A stretch of 5,744 nucleotides of DNA, taken from positions 1-5,744 of the forward strand of contig DAOWES010000167.1 in NCBI GenBank assembly GCA_030638385.1, read 5' to 3'. Position 1 is the first letter of the stretch. The number at the start of each line of letters is the position of its first letter. This DNA is from Candidatus Cloacimonadota bacterium. Its GTDB lineage: Bacteria; Cloacimonadota; Cloacimonadia; Cloacimonadales; TCS61. Below are positions 1-5,574 of this stretch, piece by piece. Below the pieces are notes generated by a model. That model was given only the letters and a program-made list of their open reading frames with translations, did not search any database and was not told the origin of the DNA. The position numbers and the translations under genes were made by a program.

Positions 1-1
1 A

Positions 2-1129
2 AAATATTACGATTATTTTTTACATTCAATTGCTGAAAATACATCAGTTGTGAAGAGTTTTGACTTTGTATACCATGCTCCGGGGATCATTTTAAGATTT
101 CCAAAAATTGGAGCGAAAGAAATTGTTGAAGATTTTGTGCTTCCAAAAAAATTGTTCGAGACACATCAGGAGCATGATAAGTGGCTTGATATTTTGAAAA
201 TTCATAATGCTGCGGATCTAAATCAGGCAGTAAGAGAGTATCGTGTAAGTGATATTATTCAAATTGAAGAAGCTTTACATGAAAAAAAAATTGTTGATAT
301 TGCAGCCAAGATTTTTGATAAAAAAGATGCGAAAATTATTCTCATTGCCGGACCATCTTCTTCCGGAAAAACAACCTTTGCCAAGCGGCTATCCATTCAG
401 TTACGTGTAAATGGCATTACTCCGCACATAATTGAAATGGATAATTATTTCCTTTCAAGGGATAGGACGCCAAGAAGAGCAAATGGCGAATTTGACTTTG
501 AAAGCATAAATGCAATTGATCTGGAACTTTTGAATATGCACTTGAAAAAACTATTAAACGGAGAGGAAATTGAACCTCCAAAATACAATTTCATTACGGG
601 AAAGCCTGAACGCAGCTACAAGGCTTTGCAGCTAAAGGAAGATGAAGTGCTGATTATGGAAGGGATTCATGGGCTGAATGATAAGCTAACTGAAGCTGTC
701 CCTTATAATCAAAAAATCAAAATATATGTGAGTGCTTTAAATAACCTTAATATTGATCATCATAATCGGATTGCAACTTCTGATTCTAGGAAAATAAGAA
801 GAATTGTTCGTGATAATAATTATCGGGGTCATTCGGCAGAACAAACTTTACTTATGTGGAAATCTGTTCAGGAAGGAGAGGCCGTTAATATTTTCCCATA
901 TCAGGAAAATGCTGATTTCATGTTTAATAGTATTCTTACTTACGAATTAGGAATTTTCAAAGAGCGCTTATTTCCTTTATTGCAAGAAATCACAAAATAT
1001 TCACCGGCTTATCCGGAGGCACAGCGTTTACTGCACTTGGTCGATCATATTTTCACTATAAGGGATGAAATGATTCCGAATAATTCTATTCTACGAGAAT
1101 TTATTGGTGGGGGAATATTCAAATATTAG
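2..1129 (+). CDS. Nucleoside (uridine-kinase-family) kinase with ThrRS-like N-terminal region, 5'-truncated
   Basis: The reading frame is open to the left window edge without a stop, so this is the C-terminal 375 residues of a longer protein. The GTG at position 50 is an internal valine codon, not the start. The first ~40 residues (KYYDYFLHS..., then YHAPGIILRFP) match the end of the threonyl-tRNA-synthetase-like region that precedes the kinase in the roughly 550-residue members of this family, so about a third is missing. The kinase domain is complete: Walker A GPSSSGKTT (codons at 350-376), an MDNYF acceptor-site motif (437-451), a Walker-B-like strand LIMEGIHGLN (650-679), and the family signature KIRRIVRDNNYRGHSAEQTL (791-850), followed by NIFPYQENADFMFNS. 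Such enzymes phosphorylate a nucleoside (uridine or cytidine is the usual assumption) with a nucleoside triphosphate in the cytoplasm; the exact substrate cannot be read here. The gene ends in TAG and is followed at once by an intrinsic terminator, so it is transcriptionally separate from the genes to its right. Confidence 0.9.
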   Translation, partial: KYYDYFLHSIAENTSVVKSFDFVYHAPGIILRFPKIGAKEIVEDFVLPKKLFETHQEHDKWLDILKIHNAADLNQAVREYRVSDIIQIEEALHEKKIVDIAAKIFDKKDAKIILIAGPSSSGKTTFAKRLSIQLRVNGITPHIIEMDNYFLSRDRTPRRANGEFDFESINAIDLELLNMHLKKLLNGEEIEPPKYNFITGKPERSYKALQLKEDEVLIMEGIHGLNDKLTEAVPYNQKIKIYVSALNNLNIDHHNRIATSDSRKIRRIVRDNNYRGHSAEQTLLMWKSVQEGEAVNIFPYQENADFMFNSILTYELGIFKERLFPLLQEITKYSPAYPEAQRLLHLVDHIFTIRDEMIPNNSILREFIGGGIFKY

Positions 1130-1133
1130 CATT

Positions 1134-1157
1134 AAGGAGCCAAAACAGGCTCCTTTT
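1134..1157 (+). terminator. Intrinsic terminator of the nucleoside kinase gene
   Basis: A perfect 8-bp stem, AAGGAGCC (1134-1141) with GGCTCCTT (1148-1155), encloses the 6-nt loop AAAACA. It runs into a short T tract (1154-1157) and a longer one follows (1165-1172). It begins 4 nt after the kinase stop codon, as expected for a Rho-independent terminator. Confidence 0.88.
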
Positions 1158-1203
1158 AGGTGACATTTTTTTGGGGATTGTAAATTTGTAATAATAATAG
1201 TTT

Positions 1204-1234
1204 AAAGGGGTACTTTATTAAAGTAATAATTATG
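1204..1234 (+). promoter_or_regulatory. Ribosome binding site with a hairpin between SD and start codon
   Basis: The only SD-like sequence upstream of the histidine kinase is AAAGGGG at 1204-1210, 21 nt before the ATG at 1232, which is too far for normal initiation. The gap begins with a perfect inverted repeat, TACTTT (1211-1216), loop ATT, AAAGTA (1220-1225). If this 15-nt hairpin forms, the SD lies an effective 6 nt from the ATG, a normal distance. The reading frame has no ATG, GTG or TTG nearer the SD. Phage T4 gene 38 is a known case where folded RNA closes an over-long SD-to-AUG gap. The stem has only one G-C pair, so its stability is doubtful. Confidence 0.45.
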
Positions 1235-2638
1235 ATTAAACATATAAAGCATTATTTAAATGCAGAAGATAATAATGTGGAAATTAATCCCGTTTTATTA
1301 TCTTATTATGATAGTAATATTGAGGATGAATTTAAAAAATATTACTTTAAATCATCATTAATTCCTCTTCGTTTTTCATTGATATTTGGACTCTTCTTTT
1401 ATCTAATATTTGCGGTTGTAGATTATATTATAATACCGGAATTTGTGAAACAGTTTTATAGTATCAGGTTTCTCTATGTAGCTCCTATTACAATTCTTGT
1501 TGTTGCACTTTCTTATAGGGCAAATTTTTATAAATGGTGGCAGCAAGGAATTGTTACTATTATAATTGTGGCAACTTCGGGAATATTAATAATGCCAATA
1601 ATTTCCCCTGAAACTATAGAGGTAAATCATTTTTCCGGTATAATTTTGTTAATGTTTTATTGTTTTATTTTGGTTCGATTACGTTTTATTTGGGCAACAA
1701 TGGCTTCTTTGTCTATGTTAGCTCTCTATTTTATTGCGAGCTATTTTTTTTCTGATATTTCTCAACATACTCTAATTATAAATACTTTCATGCTATTAAC
1801 TGCATTTTTTTTGGGTATGCTCTCCTCTTATCAAATTGAATTATCAAGACGGAAAGAGTTTTTAAATAGAAAATTAATAAAAGAAGAGAAAGAGAAAGTT
1901 AAAAAAATTAATTCTTTGTTAGAATCAAAAATTGAGAATAGAAATAATAAATTATTGATTGAGGTGAAACAGCATCAAATAGCTGAAGAAAAATTAGAAG
2001 AAGACTTGATTGAAAAGAGAAATCTTGTTCAGGAATTATTTCATAGAACCAAAAATAATATGCAAATTATATCATCAATCTTAAATGTTAATAAAAGTAG
2101 AATTAAAGATGAATTATCAATTCAGTTAATTGATAATGTTAATAGTAAGATAAGGGTGATGAGTTTGGTGCAGGATAAATTATATGAATCAAATGATCTT
2201 TCAAAAGTGAATTTAGGAGAATATTTTGATGATATTCTCGATTTTCAAAATTATCGATACTTAAAGAGGAATTTTAATATAAGTGTAAAATTTGATTATG
2301 ATGATATTGAAACTCTAATTGATACAGCCGTACCTTTAGGATTGATTTTTGAAGAGTTAATATCAAATATCTATATTCATGCCTTTCCAAATAATAGATT
2401 TGGAAGTATTGAGGTGGCTTTAAGGAAAAACGAAACTGATGAAATTATTATCAGTATTGATGATGATGGTGTTGGGTTAGATAAATCAATAGATATTAAT
2501 AACTTAGAGACCTTTGGGCTGCTGAATGCTATGTCGTTAATAGAATATCAGCTAAAAGGGAGATATGAATTAAATCTGGAAAAAGGTGTACATTGGAAAA
2601 TTTATATAAAAGAAGAACTCTATCAAAGAAGAATTTAA
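1232..2638 (+). CDS. Membrane-bound sensor histidine kinase, HisKA_2 family
   Basis: A 468-residue inner-membrane sensor kinase that should autophosphorylate on histidine and pass the phosphate to the receiver protein encoded directly downstream. About 45 cytoplasmic N-terminal residues are followed by six hydrophobic helices (about 46-68, 78-95, 106-124, 134-149, 153-173, 181-199). A charged, probably coiled-coil linker spans about 203-265. The dimerisation/phosphoacceptor box is ELFHRTKNNMQII, with H271 as the likely acceptor; the HRxKNN pattern defines the HisKA_2 group. The ATPase domain follows: N box EELISNIYIHAF with N379, G1 box DDDGVGL (410-416), and a short G2 motif TFGLLNA (427-433). 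The N box differs from the usual NELISNAxKHAF at several positions, but the key Asn is kept. The helix bundle, with LVRLRF before helix 5 and SSYQIELSRRKEFLNRK after helix 6, resembles the membrane module found on some bacterial class III cyclases (recognised from memory). No separate extracytoplasmic domain is present, so the signal is probably sensed within or near the membrane. The gene is clearly more AT-rich than the upstream kinase gene. Confidence 0.9.
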   Translation: MIKHIKHYLNAEDNNVEINPVLLSYYDSNIEDEFKKYYFKSSLIPLRFSLIFGLFFYLIFAVVDYIIIPEFVKQFYSIRFLYVAPITILVVALSYRANFYKWWQQGIVTIIIVATSGILIMPIISPETIEVNHFSGIILLMFYCFILVRLRFIWATMASLSMLALYFIASYFFSDISQHTLIINTFMLLTAFFLGMLSSYQIELSRRKEFLNRKLIKEEKEKVKKINSLLESKIENRNNKLLIEVKQHQIAEEKLEEDLIEKRNLVQELFHRTKNNMQIISSILNVNKSRIKDELSIQLIDNVNSKIRVMSLVQDKLYESNDLSKVNLGEYFDDILDFQNYRYLKRNFNISVKFDYDDIETLIDTAVPLGLIFEELISNIYIHAFPNNRFGSIEVALRKNETDEIIISIDDDGVGLDKSIDINNLETFGLLNAMSLIEYQLKGRYELNLEKGVHWKIYIKEELYQRRI

Positions 2639-2640
2639 TT

Positions 2641-3018
2641 ATGGAAAAGAAGATTAAAATATTAATTGTTGAAGATGAATCATTAGTAGCTCGTTGGTTG
2701 GATATGGAGCTATCAGCAAAAGGATTTGATGTTTGTGGCTTAGTTGCAACCGGGGAAGAGGCCATTGAAATTGCGAAGCAAGAGAAACCTTGTATAATAT
2801 TAATGGATATTAATTTGGCCGGCAATATTGATGGTATTGACGCTGCTCGTTCAATTATTGACGGATATGATGTGGGAATAATATTCATGACTGCCTATTC
2901 TGAAAAAAAGATGATGGATAGAATAGAATCAACTCAATCAATTGGATTTATAAGCAAACCCGTGGAGATTAAGTATATTCTCGATATTATTGAAGATTCG
3001 TATTTATCAAAAAATTAG
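2641..3018 (+). CDS. Single-domain response regulator (receiver only)
   Basis: A 125-residue CheY-like receiver with no output domain. Visible landmarks are the acidic pair E11-D12 (VEDE), phosphoacceptor D56 in LMDINL, T84 in FMTAYSE, and K106 in SKPV. The DINLAGNIDGIDAA segment is typical of regulators paired with HisKA_2 kinases. The protein ends shortly after the last receiver helix, so it must act by protein contact or by passing phosphate on, not by binding DNA itself. I chose the ATG at 2641 because the receiver fold starts there. An in-frame ATG at 2593 would add 16 residues of no visible function inside the 3' end of the kinase gene. The ATG lies 2 nt after the kinase stop codon, with only a weak purine-rich SD (AGAAGAA, 2627-2633), so translation is probably coupled to the kinase. 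Its TAG stop overlaps the stop codon of the convergent gene on the other strand. I see no hairpin terminator after it. Confidence 0.92.
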   Translation: MEKKIKILIVEDESLVARWLDMELSAKGFDVCGLVATGEEAIEIAKQEKPCIILMDINLAGNIDGIDAARSIIDGYDVGIIFMTAYSEKKMMDRIESTQSIGFISKPVEIKYILDIIEDSYLSKN

Positions 3019-3602
3019 CTGTCTTGAGAATTATTGGGAAGTGTGGGGGGCTTAAAAAATTTTGTTATTCCATTAAAAGCAAGTTCTGCAATAGTGATTC
3101 CAAAACTAATAACAATCATTATTAATAAAGCATTTTTAAAATAGGATAATACCAAAACTGCTGTTATATCTATTTTTACAATTAGCGACGTAATTAAATG
3201 CACAAACATATAGATAATGGATGCTAGGATGCTAAACAGGATGTTTCTAATATGTTTAATATTGAACCAACAGAGTCTAAATATTAGGGCGAACCCGGTA
3301 AATAATGATATTGTATACAGTCCCAAACCTAGTAAACCACCGAGTCTTTCGGAAAGATTTGTTTTATTGAGAATGATTGCATAGATTATTGCCAGAAAAA
3401 AAACAATAATTATAGAATCAAATTTTTTGAGATATTTGAAGCTAAAGTAGCAGAAGCTTGCTAATATAGAAAAGATTAAATATTGAAATCCAAGCTGATT
3501 TTTATCAAAAATATTCATTTTTAATATAGTTGCAAAGATCAAGCTCATGAAAATTGTACAGATCAGCAATAATGAAAGGAATAACACTTTTTCAAACTTC
3601 AT
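3015..3602 (-). CDS. Uncharacterised six-helix inner-membrane protein
   Basis: A 195-residue, strongly hydrophobic protein that I do not recognise. Hydrophobic segments lie at about residues 5-27, 38-55, 63-78, 88-112, 119-142 and 146-175, so five to six membrane helices are likely. Short loops carry most of the charge (for example KYLKKFD and FNIKHIRN). The tail KFFKPPTLPNNSQDS is polar and probably exposed. No catalytic or transporter signature is visible. The start is well supported: GGAGG on the minus strand (3609-3613) lies 6 nt before the ATG. The gene begins 16 nt after the stop codon of the outer-membrane-type gene, so the two are almost certainly co-transcribed. The SD lies in that 16-nt gap. 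The TAA stop overlaps the stop of the response regulator by 4 bp. Confidence 0.75.
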   Translation of the reverse strand: MKFEKVLFLSLLLICTIFMSLIFATILKMNIFDKNQLGFQYLIFSILASFCYFSFKYLKKFDSIIIVFFLAIIYAIILNKTNLSERLGGLLGLGLYTISLFTGFALIFRLCWFNIKHIRNILFSILASIIYMFVHLITSLIVKIDITAVLVLSYFKNALLIMIVISFGITIAELAFNGITKFFKPPTLPNNSQDS

Positions 3603-3608
3603 TTTTAT

Positions 3609-3613
3609 CCTCC
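3609..3613 (-). promoter_or_regulatory. Strong Shine-Dalgarno site
   Basis: The plus-strand CCTCC reads GGAGG on the minus strand, 6 nt before the ATG at 3602. It fixes the start of the six-helix protein and shows that this organism uses SD-directed initiation. The other starts in the window have much weaker sites. Confidence 0.8.
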
Positions 3614-3618
3614 GGAAA

Positions 3619-5190
3619 TTAATTCACAAAGATCCATTTGACACCATAATTTAAGTGTCTGCCCGGAACCGAGTTCATCTGCTCAAACATATCGTTATTG
3701 TCAAACAGATTAACAATGTTTGCGTAAAGTTCAAAATAAGGAGTTATTTGAACTTTAAGGAATAGATCGAAATTGGAGGCATTGTATGTATTCGCAGCTT
3801 TTTTATAATTACCACAATAAATATGGCTTAGTCCAATATCGATGAAGTTTTGATGATCTAAATCAAAGTGCATTTGTGCCTTTGTGTTGCTTTTGATATT
3901 GGGATATTTATCCGGTGCATCAATTAGATAAGCTGTTTTATTTTCAATCATATAATCGGTAAAATGAGTGGGAATTGTTATGCTGGTTGATAATTCCGAA
4001 AAACACCATTCGTCTAAATATTGAATCTGTTTTCCAAGATTTAACCCTACTTTAATAAGATCAAAGTTTGTGCCAATTTTTCCAATATATTTTTTGTATT
4101 TATTTTTATTATTGGAGTTGATATATTCACCGCTTATGAATAAATGCTTTAAGCCTGCTGTAATTTCTGAAGTGAGATAGTGTTTCGCGTTTGTTCTGTA
4201 AAAACCATTATTGCTTATTCTGAACAAAGCAAATTCTGAATGGTGAAGTAAGCGGATTGAAGAAAAATCATAATCACCGGTAAAGTGCTCGAGGCTGGCT
4301 TGGAAAAAGTTTTTTTCCGAGGTGATGGTTTTAGATAGATAATATTGCTCAAAATCATAACGAATTGTATCTACCTCTGCCTGAGATCTTTTATAGCCCA
4401 GATCAATAAATTTGTTTTTGAAAATGACCGAATTTTCGAATAAATTATCATCACAAATTGTGTCACTTGTAGATATTGTCGAGCGCAGTGATGAAAAATT
4501 TTGATTTATTTTCGTGCTGTAAAAATGCAGTTCTCCAAACGATTTTGCATAAAACAGATGAATGTCGAAATTACTTGATTTTTCATTAACATTAAACCAA
4601 TTTCCGGCATGACCCAAATATGAAGTTTCGATATTAAAATCGGTGATATTGAAAAGATTTCCCTTCTTGTATGAAATAAAACCTCTATTCATCTCCTGAT
4701 CACCCAATCCCAAATAAGTAACTGTTATTGGAACAACTAAATTATAATTGGAATTATCTAAAAAAATTAAATCCCTTTTGGCTTTGGCTTTATAAAATGG
4801 TAAATGTGTTTGGAGTAAAACACTGTTTTTAAGTCCGGATCCAAGTAAAGTAAAACCATTTTTGATAATTATAATGTCCGGCTCAATAGCTGTCTTTATA
4901 TGAAAGTTTTCATTATAAAAATAGGAAATAGGGACAGAAAAATCAATCTCGCTAATGAACGAATCCATTTCTGTTTTTAATTTTTTTCTATAATTATTGG
5001 TTGAATCAATCATCGTAAGCTCGAGAAGTTCTTCTGAGTTTAAAATTGCAGTCGAATCTTGGAGTACGTCTAAAGGAGCTGATAAGGCAAGTGTATCATT
5101 AATGTTCTGCTGAAGAAATAAATCTTCCGTTTCTAAGGCGGTTAAATTTAGGCAAATTAACGCTATCATAAGTACTAATATTTTTTTCAT
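3619..5190 (-). CDS. Exported outer-membrane beta-barrel-like protein, TonB-receptor-style C-terminus
   Basis: A 523-residue protein with a clear signal peptide: MKK, a hydrophobic core at about residues 4-17, and probable cleavage near LTALE. The mature part has no long hydrophobic helix and is rich in alternating aromatic and polar strands separated by Asn/Ser/Asp-rich turns, as in outer-membrane barrels. The end reads YFELYANIVNLFDNND, then PGRHLNYGVKWIFVN. The NLFD and PGR motifs are typical of the last strands of TonB-dependent receptors. However, I see no TonB box, carboxypeptidase-like repeat or plug motifs in residues 20-150, and the protein is short for a receptor, so a plug-less relative or another barrel family is equally possible. 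The substrate is unknown. The MKK start gives a proper signal peptide; the SD is poor (GGAACGG just upstream). It is the first gene of a two-gene operon with the six-helix membrane protein, and a promoter candidate lies at 5245-5274. Confidence 0.7.
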   Translation of the reverse strand: MKKILVLMIALICLNLTALETEDLFLQQNINDTLALSAPLDVLQDSTAILNSEELLELTMIDSTNNYRKKLKTEMDSFISEIDFSVPISYFYNENFHIKTAIEPDIIIIKNGFTLLGSGLKNSVLLQTHLPFYKAKAKRDLIFLDNSNYNLVVPITVTYLGLGDQEMNRGFISYKKGNLFNITDFNIETSYLGHAGNWFNVNEKSSNFDIHLFYAKSFGELHFYSTKINQNFSSLRSTISTSDTICDDNLFENSVIFKNKFIDLGYKRSQAEVDTIRYDFEQYYLSKTITSEKNFFQASLEHFTGDYDFSSIRLLHHSEFALFRISNNGFYRTNAKHYLTSEITAGLKHLFISGEYINSNNKNKYKKYIGKIGTNFDLIKVGLNLGKQIQYLDEWCFSELSTSITIPTHFTDYMIENKTAYLIDAPDKYPNIKSNTKAQMHFDLDHQNFIDIGLSHIYCGNYKKAANTYNASNFDLFLKVQITPYFELYANIVNLFDNNDMFEQMNSVPGRHLNYGVKWIFVN

Positions 5191-5233
5191 ATTACCGTTC
5201 CATCAGAGCTGTTTATGCTCAATATTTTACTTT

Positions 5234-5255
5234 TTTCATACATTAATATATGAAA
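5234..5255. repeat. 22-bp near-perfect palindrome, possible operator
   Basis: The half-site TTTCATACATT (5234-5244) is matched by its inverse AATATATGAAA (5245-5255), with 10 of 11 base pairs complementary; the one mismatch is C5241 against A5248. It covers the -10 element and predicted start of the minus-strand promoter candidate, where a dimeric repressor would block transcription. The AT content makes a chance origin possible. Confidence 0.4.
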
Positions 5256-5274
5256 TTAATTTTGTAGGATTCAA
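5245..5274 (-). promoter_or_regulatory. Sigma-70-type promoter candidate for the barrel-protein operon
   Basis: Read on the minus strand, TTGAAT (5269-5274; 4 of 6 matches to TTGACA) and TATATT (5245-5250; 5 of 6 to TATAAT) are separated by 18 nt. Transcription would start near 5238, giving a leader of about 48 nt before the ATG at 5190. In AT-rich DNA such matches arise by chance, so this is only a candidate. Confidence 0.4.
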
Positions 5275-5319
5275 ATTTTGTGACATCAGATAAAGATCTA
5301 ACGTTATAGTTTTTCACAA

Positions 5320-5343
5320 AAAGCAATTTGGCTAATTTGCTTT
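5320..5343 (-). repeat. Inverted repeat, terminator-like on the minus strand
   Basis: AAAGCAA (5320-5326) and TTGCTTT (5337-5343) form a 7-bp stem. After a T-T mismatch, two more A-T pairs continue it around the loop GGCT. On the minus strand the stem is followed by more T residues (TTGCTTTTTG), so it could end a minus-strand transcript coming from the mutL side. No gene is known there that would need it. Confidence 0.25.
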
Positions 5344-5537
5344 CTATTAAAACCCTTTACTCCCAATATCACTATCTTCTTTAAAGTTGTAAGAAACTTT
5401 TCAGTAGTTAATTGGTCAAATATTTTCAAATAGATCGGGTAATGTCGTTGTTGGGAAAATTAGCTAACTGAGCTTAATCAAAAGTTTTAGGCGTTCGGCG
5501 AAACGTTCAGGTTGACACAGAGAGAAAGAGAAAACAA

Positions 5538-5564
5538 ATGGAATTTAATATCAAAATTTTATAA
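5538..5564 (+). other. Possible 8-codon leader ORF before mutL
   Basis: ATG at 5538 opens a short frame encoding MEFNIKIL and ends in TAA, 10 nt before the mutL ATG. It is preceded by a purine-rich run (GAGAGAAAGAG, 5519-5529) at a plausible ribosome-binding distance. It may couple translation into mutL or be a chance ORF. Nothing in the peptide suggests amino-acid-dependent attenuation. Confidence 0.15.
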
Positions 5565-5574
5565 AGAGAAAATA

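Larger units (their letters stand above)
5191..5574. other. Divergent intergenic region between the barrel-protein operon and mutL
   Basis: This 384-nt stretch holds no convincing gene on either strand. It contains a minus-strand promoter candidate overlapping a palindrome (5234-5274), an inverted repeat at 5320-5343, a small hairpin AAAGTT/AACTTT (5383-5400), a short GC-richer patch with two CGTTC copies (5491-5508), and a purine-rich run leading to an 8-codon ORF (5538-5564) just before mutL. I could not identify a tRNA or a known structured RNA, nor a good promoter facing mutL. Confidence 0.6.

Noticed and set aside
50..52. GTG at 50 as the start of the nucleoside kinase
   Set aside because: The frame continues open to the window edge, and the upstream codons encode residues that fit the family, so the GTG is an internal valine.
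1170..1188. Bacteroidota-type promoter (TTTG ... TAAATTTG) before the histidine kinase
   Set aside because: Both motifs occur, but they are only about 7 nt apart instead of about 19. A TGTAATAAT extended -10 at 1187-1195 is also present, without a usable -35. A promoter must lie somewhere in 1158-1203 if the terminator works, but I cannot place it.
2593..2640. Earlier ATG for the response regulator
   Set aside because: It would add 16 residues inside the end of the kinase gene with no SD, whereas the receiver fold begins at the ATG at 2641.
2529..2888. 119-codon minus-strand ORF
   Set aside because: It lies wholly opposite the histidine kinase end and the response regulator, both of which have clear family motifs. 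Its own sequence shows no domain, so it is a shadow frame.
5325..5343. Sigma-54 promoter (TTGGC ... TTGCT)
   Set aside because: The GG and GC elements are 7 nt apart, where sigma-54 needs 10.
5383..5400. AAAGTT/AACTTT hairpin as a terminator or riboswitch part
   Set aside because: It is a 6-bp, AT-rich stem with only a short T run, no plus-strand gene precedes it, and no known RNA family is recognisable around it.
5512..5517. Perfect TTGACA as the -35 of a mutL promoter
   Set aside because: No acceptable -10 lies 16-19 nt downstream; the nearest TAATAT (5546-5551) is 28 nt away.
5401..5520. tRNA or other structured RNA gene
   Set aside because: A stretch near 5405 looks vaguely like a D-arm and one near 5492 has GTTCG, but no cloverleaf, acceptor stem or T-arm can be assembled.
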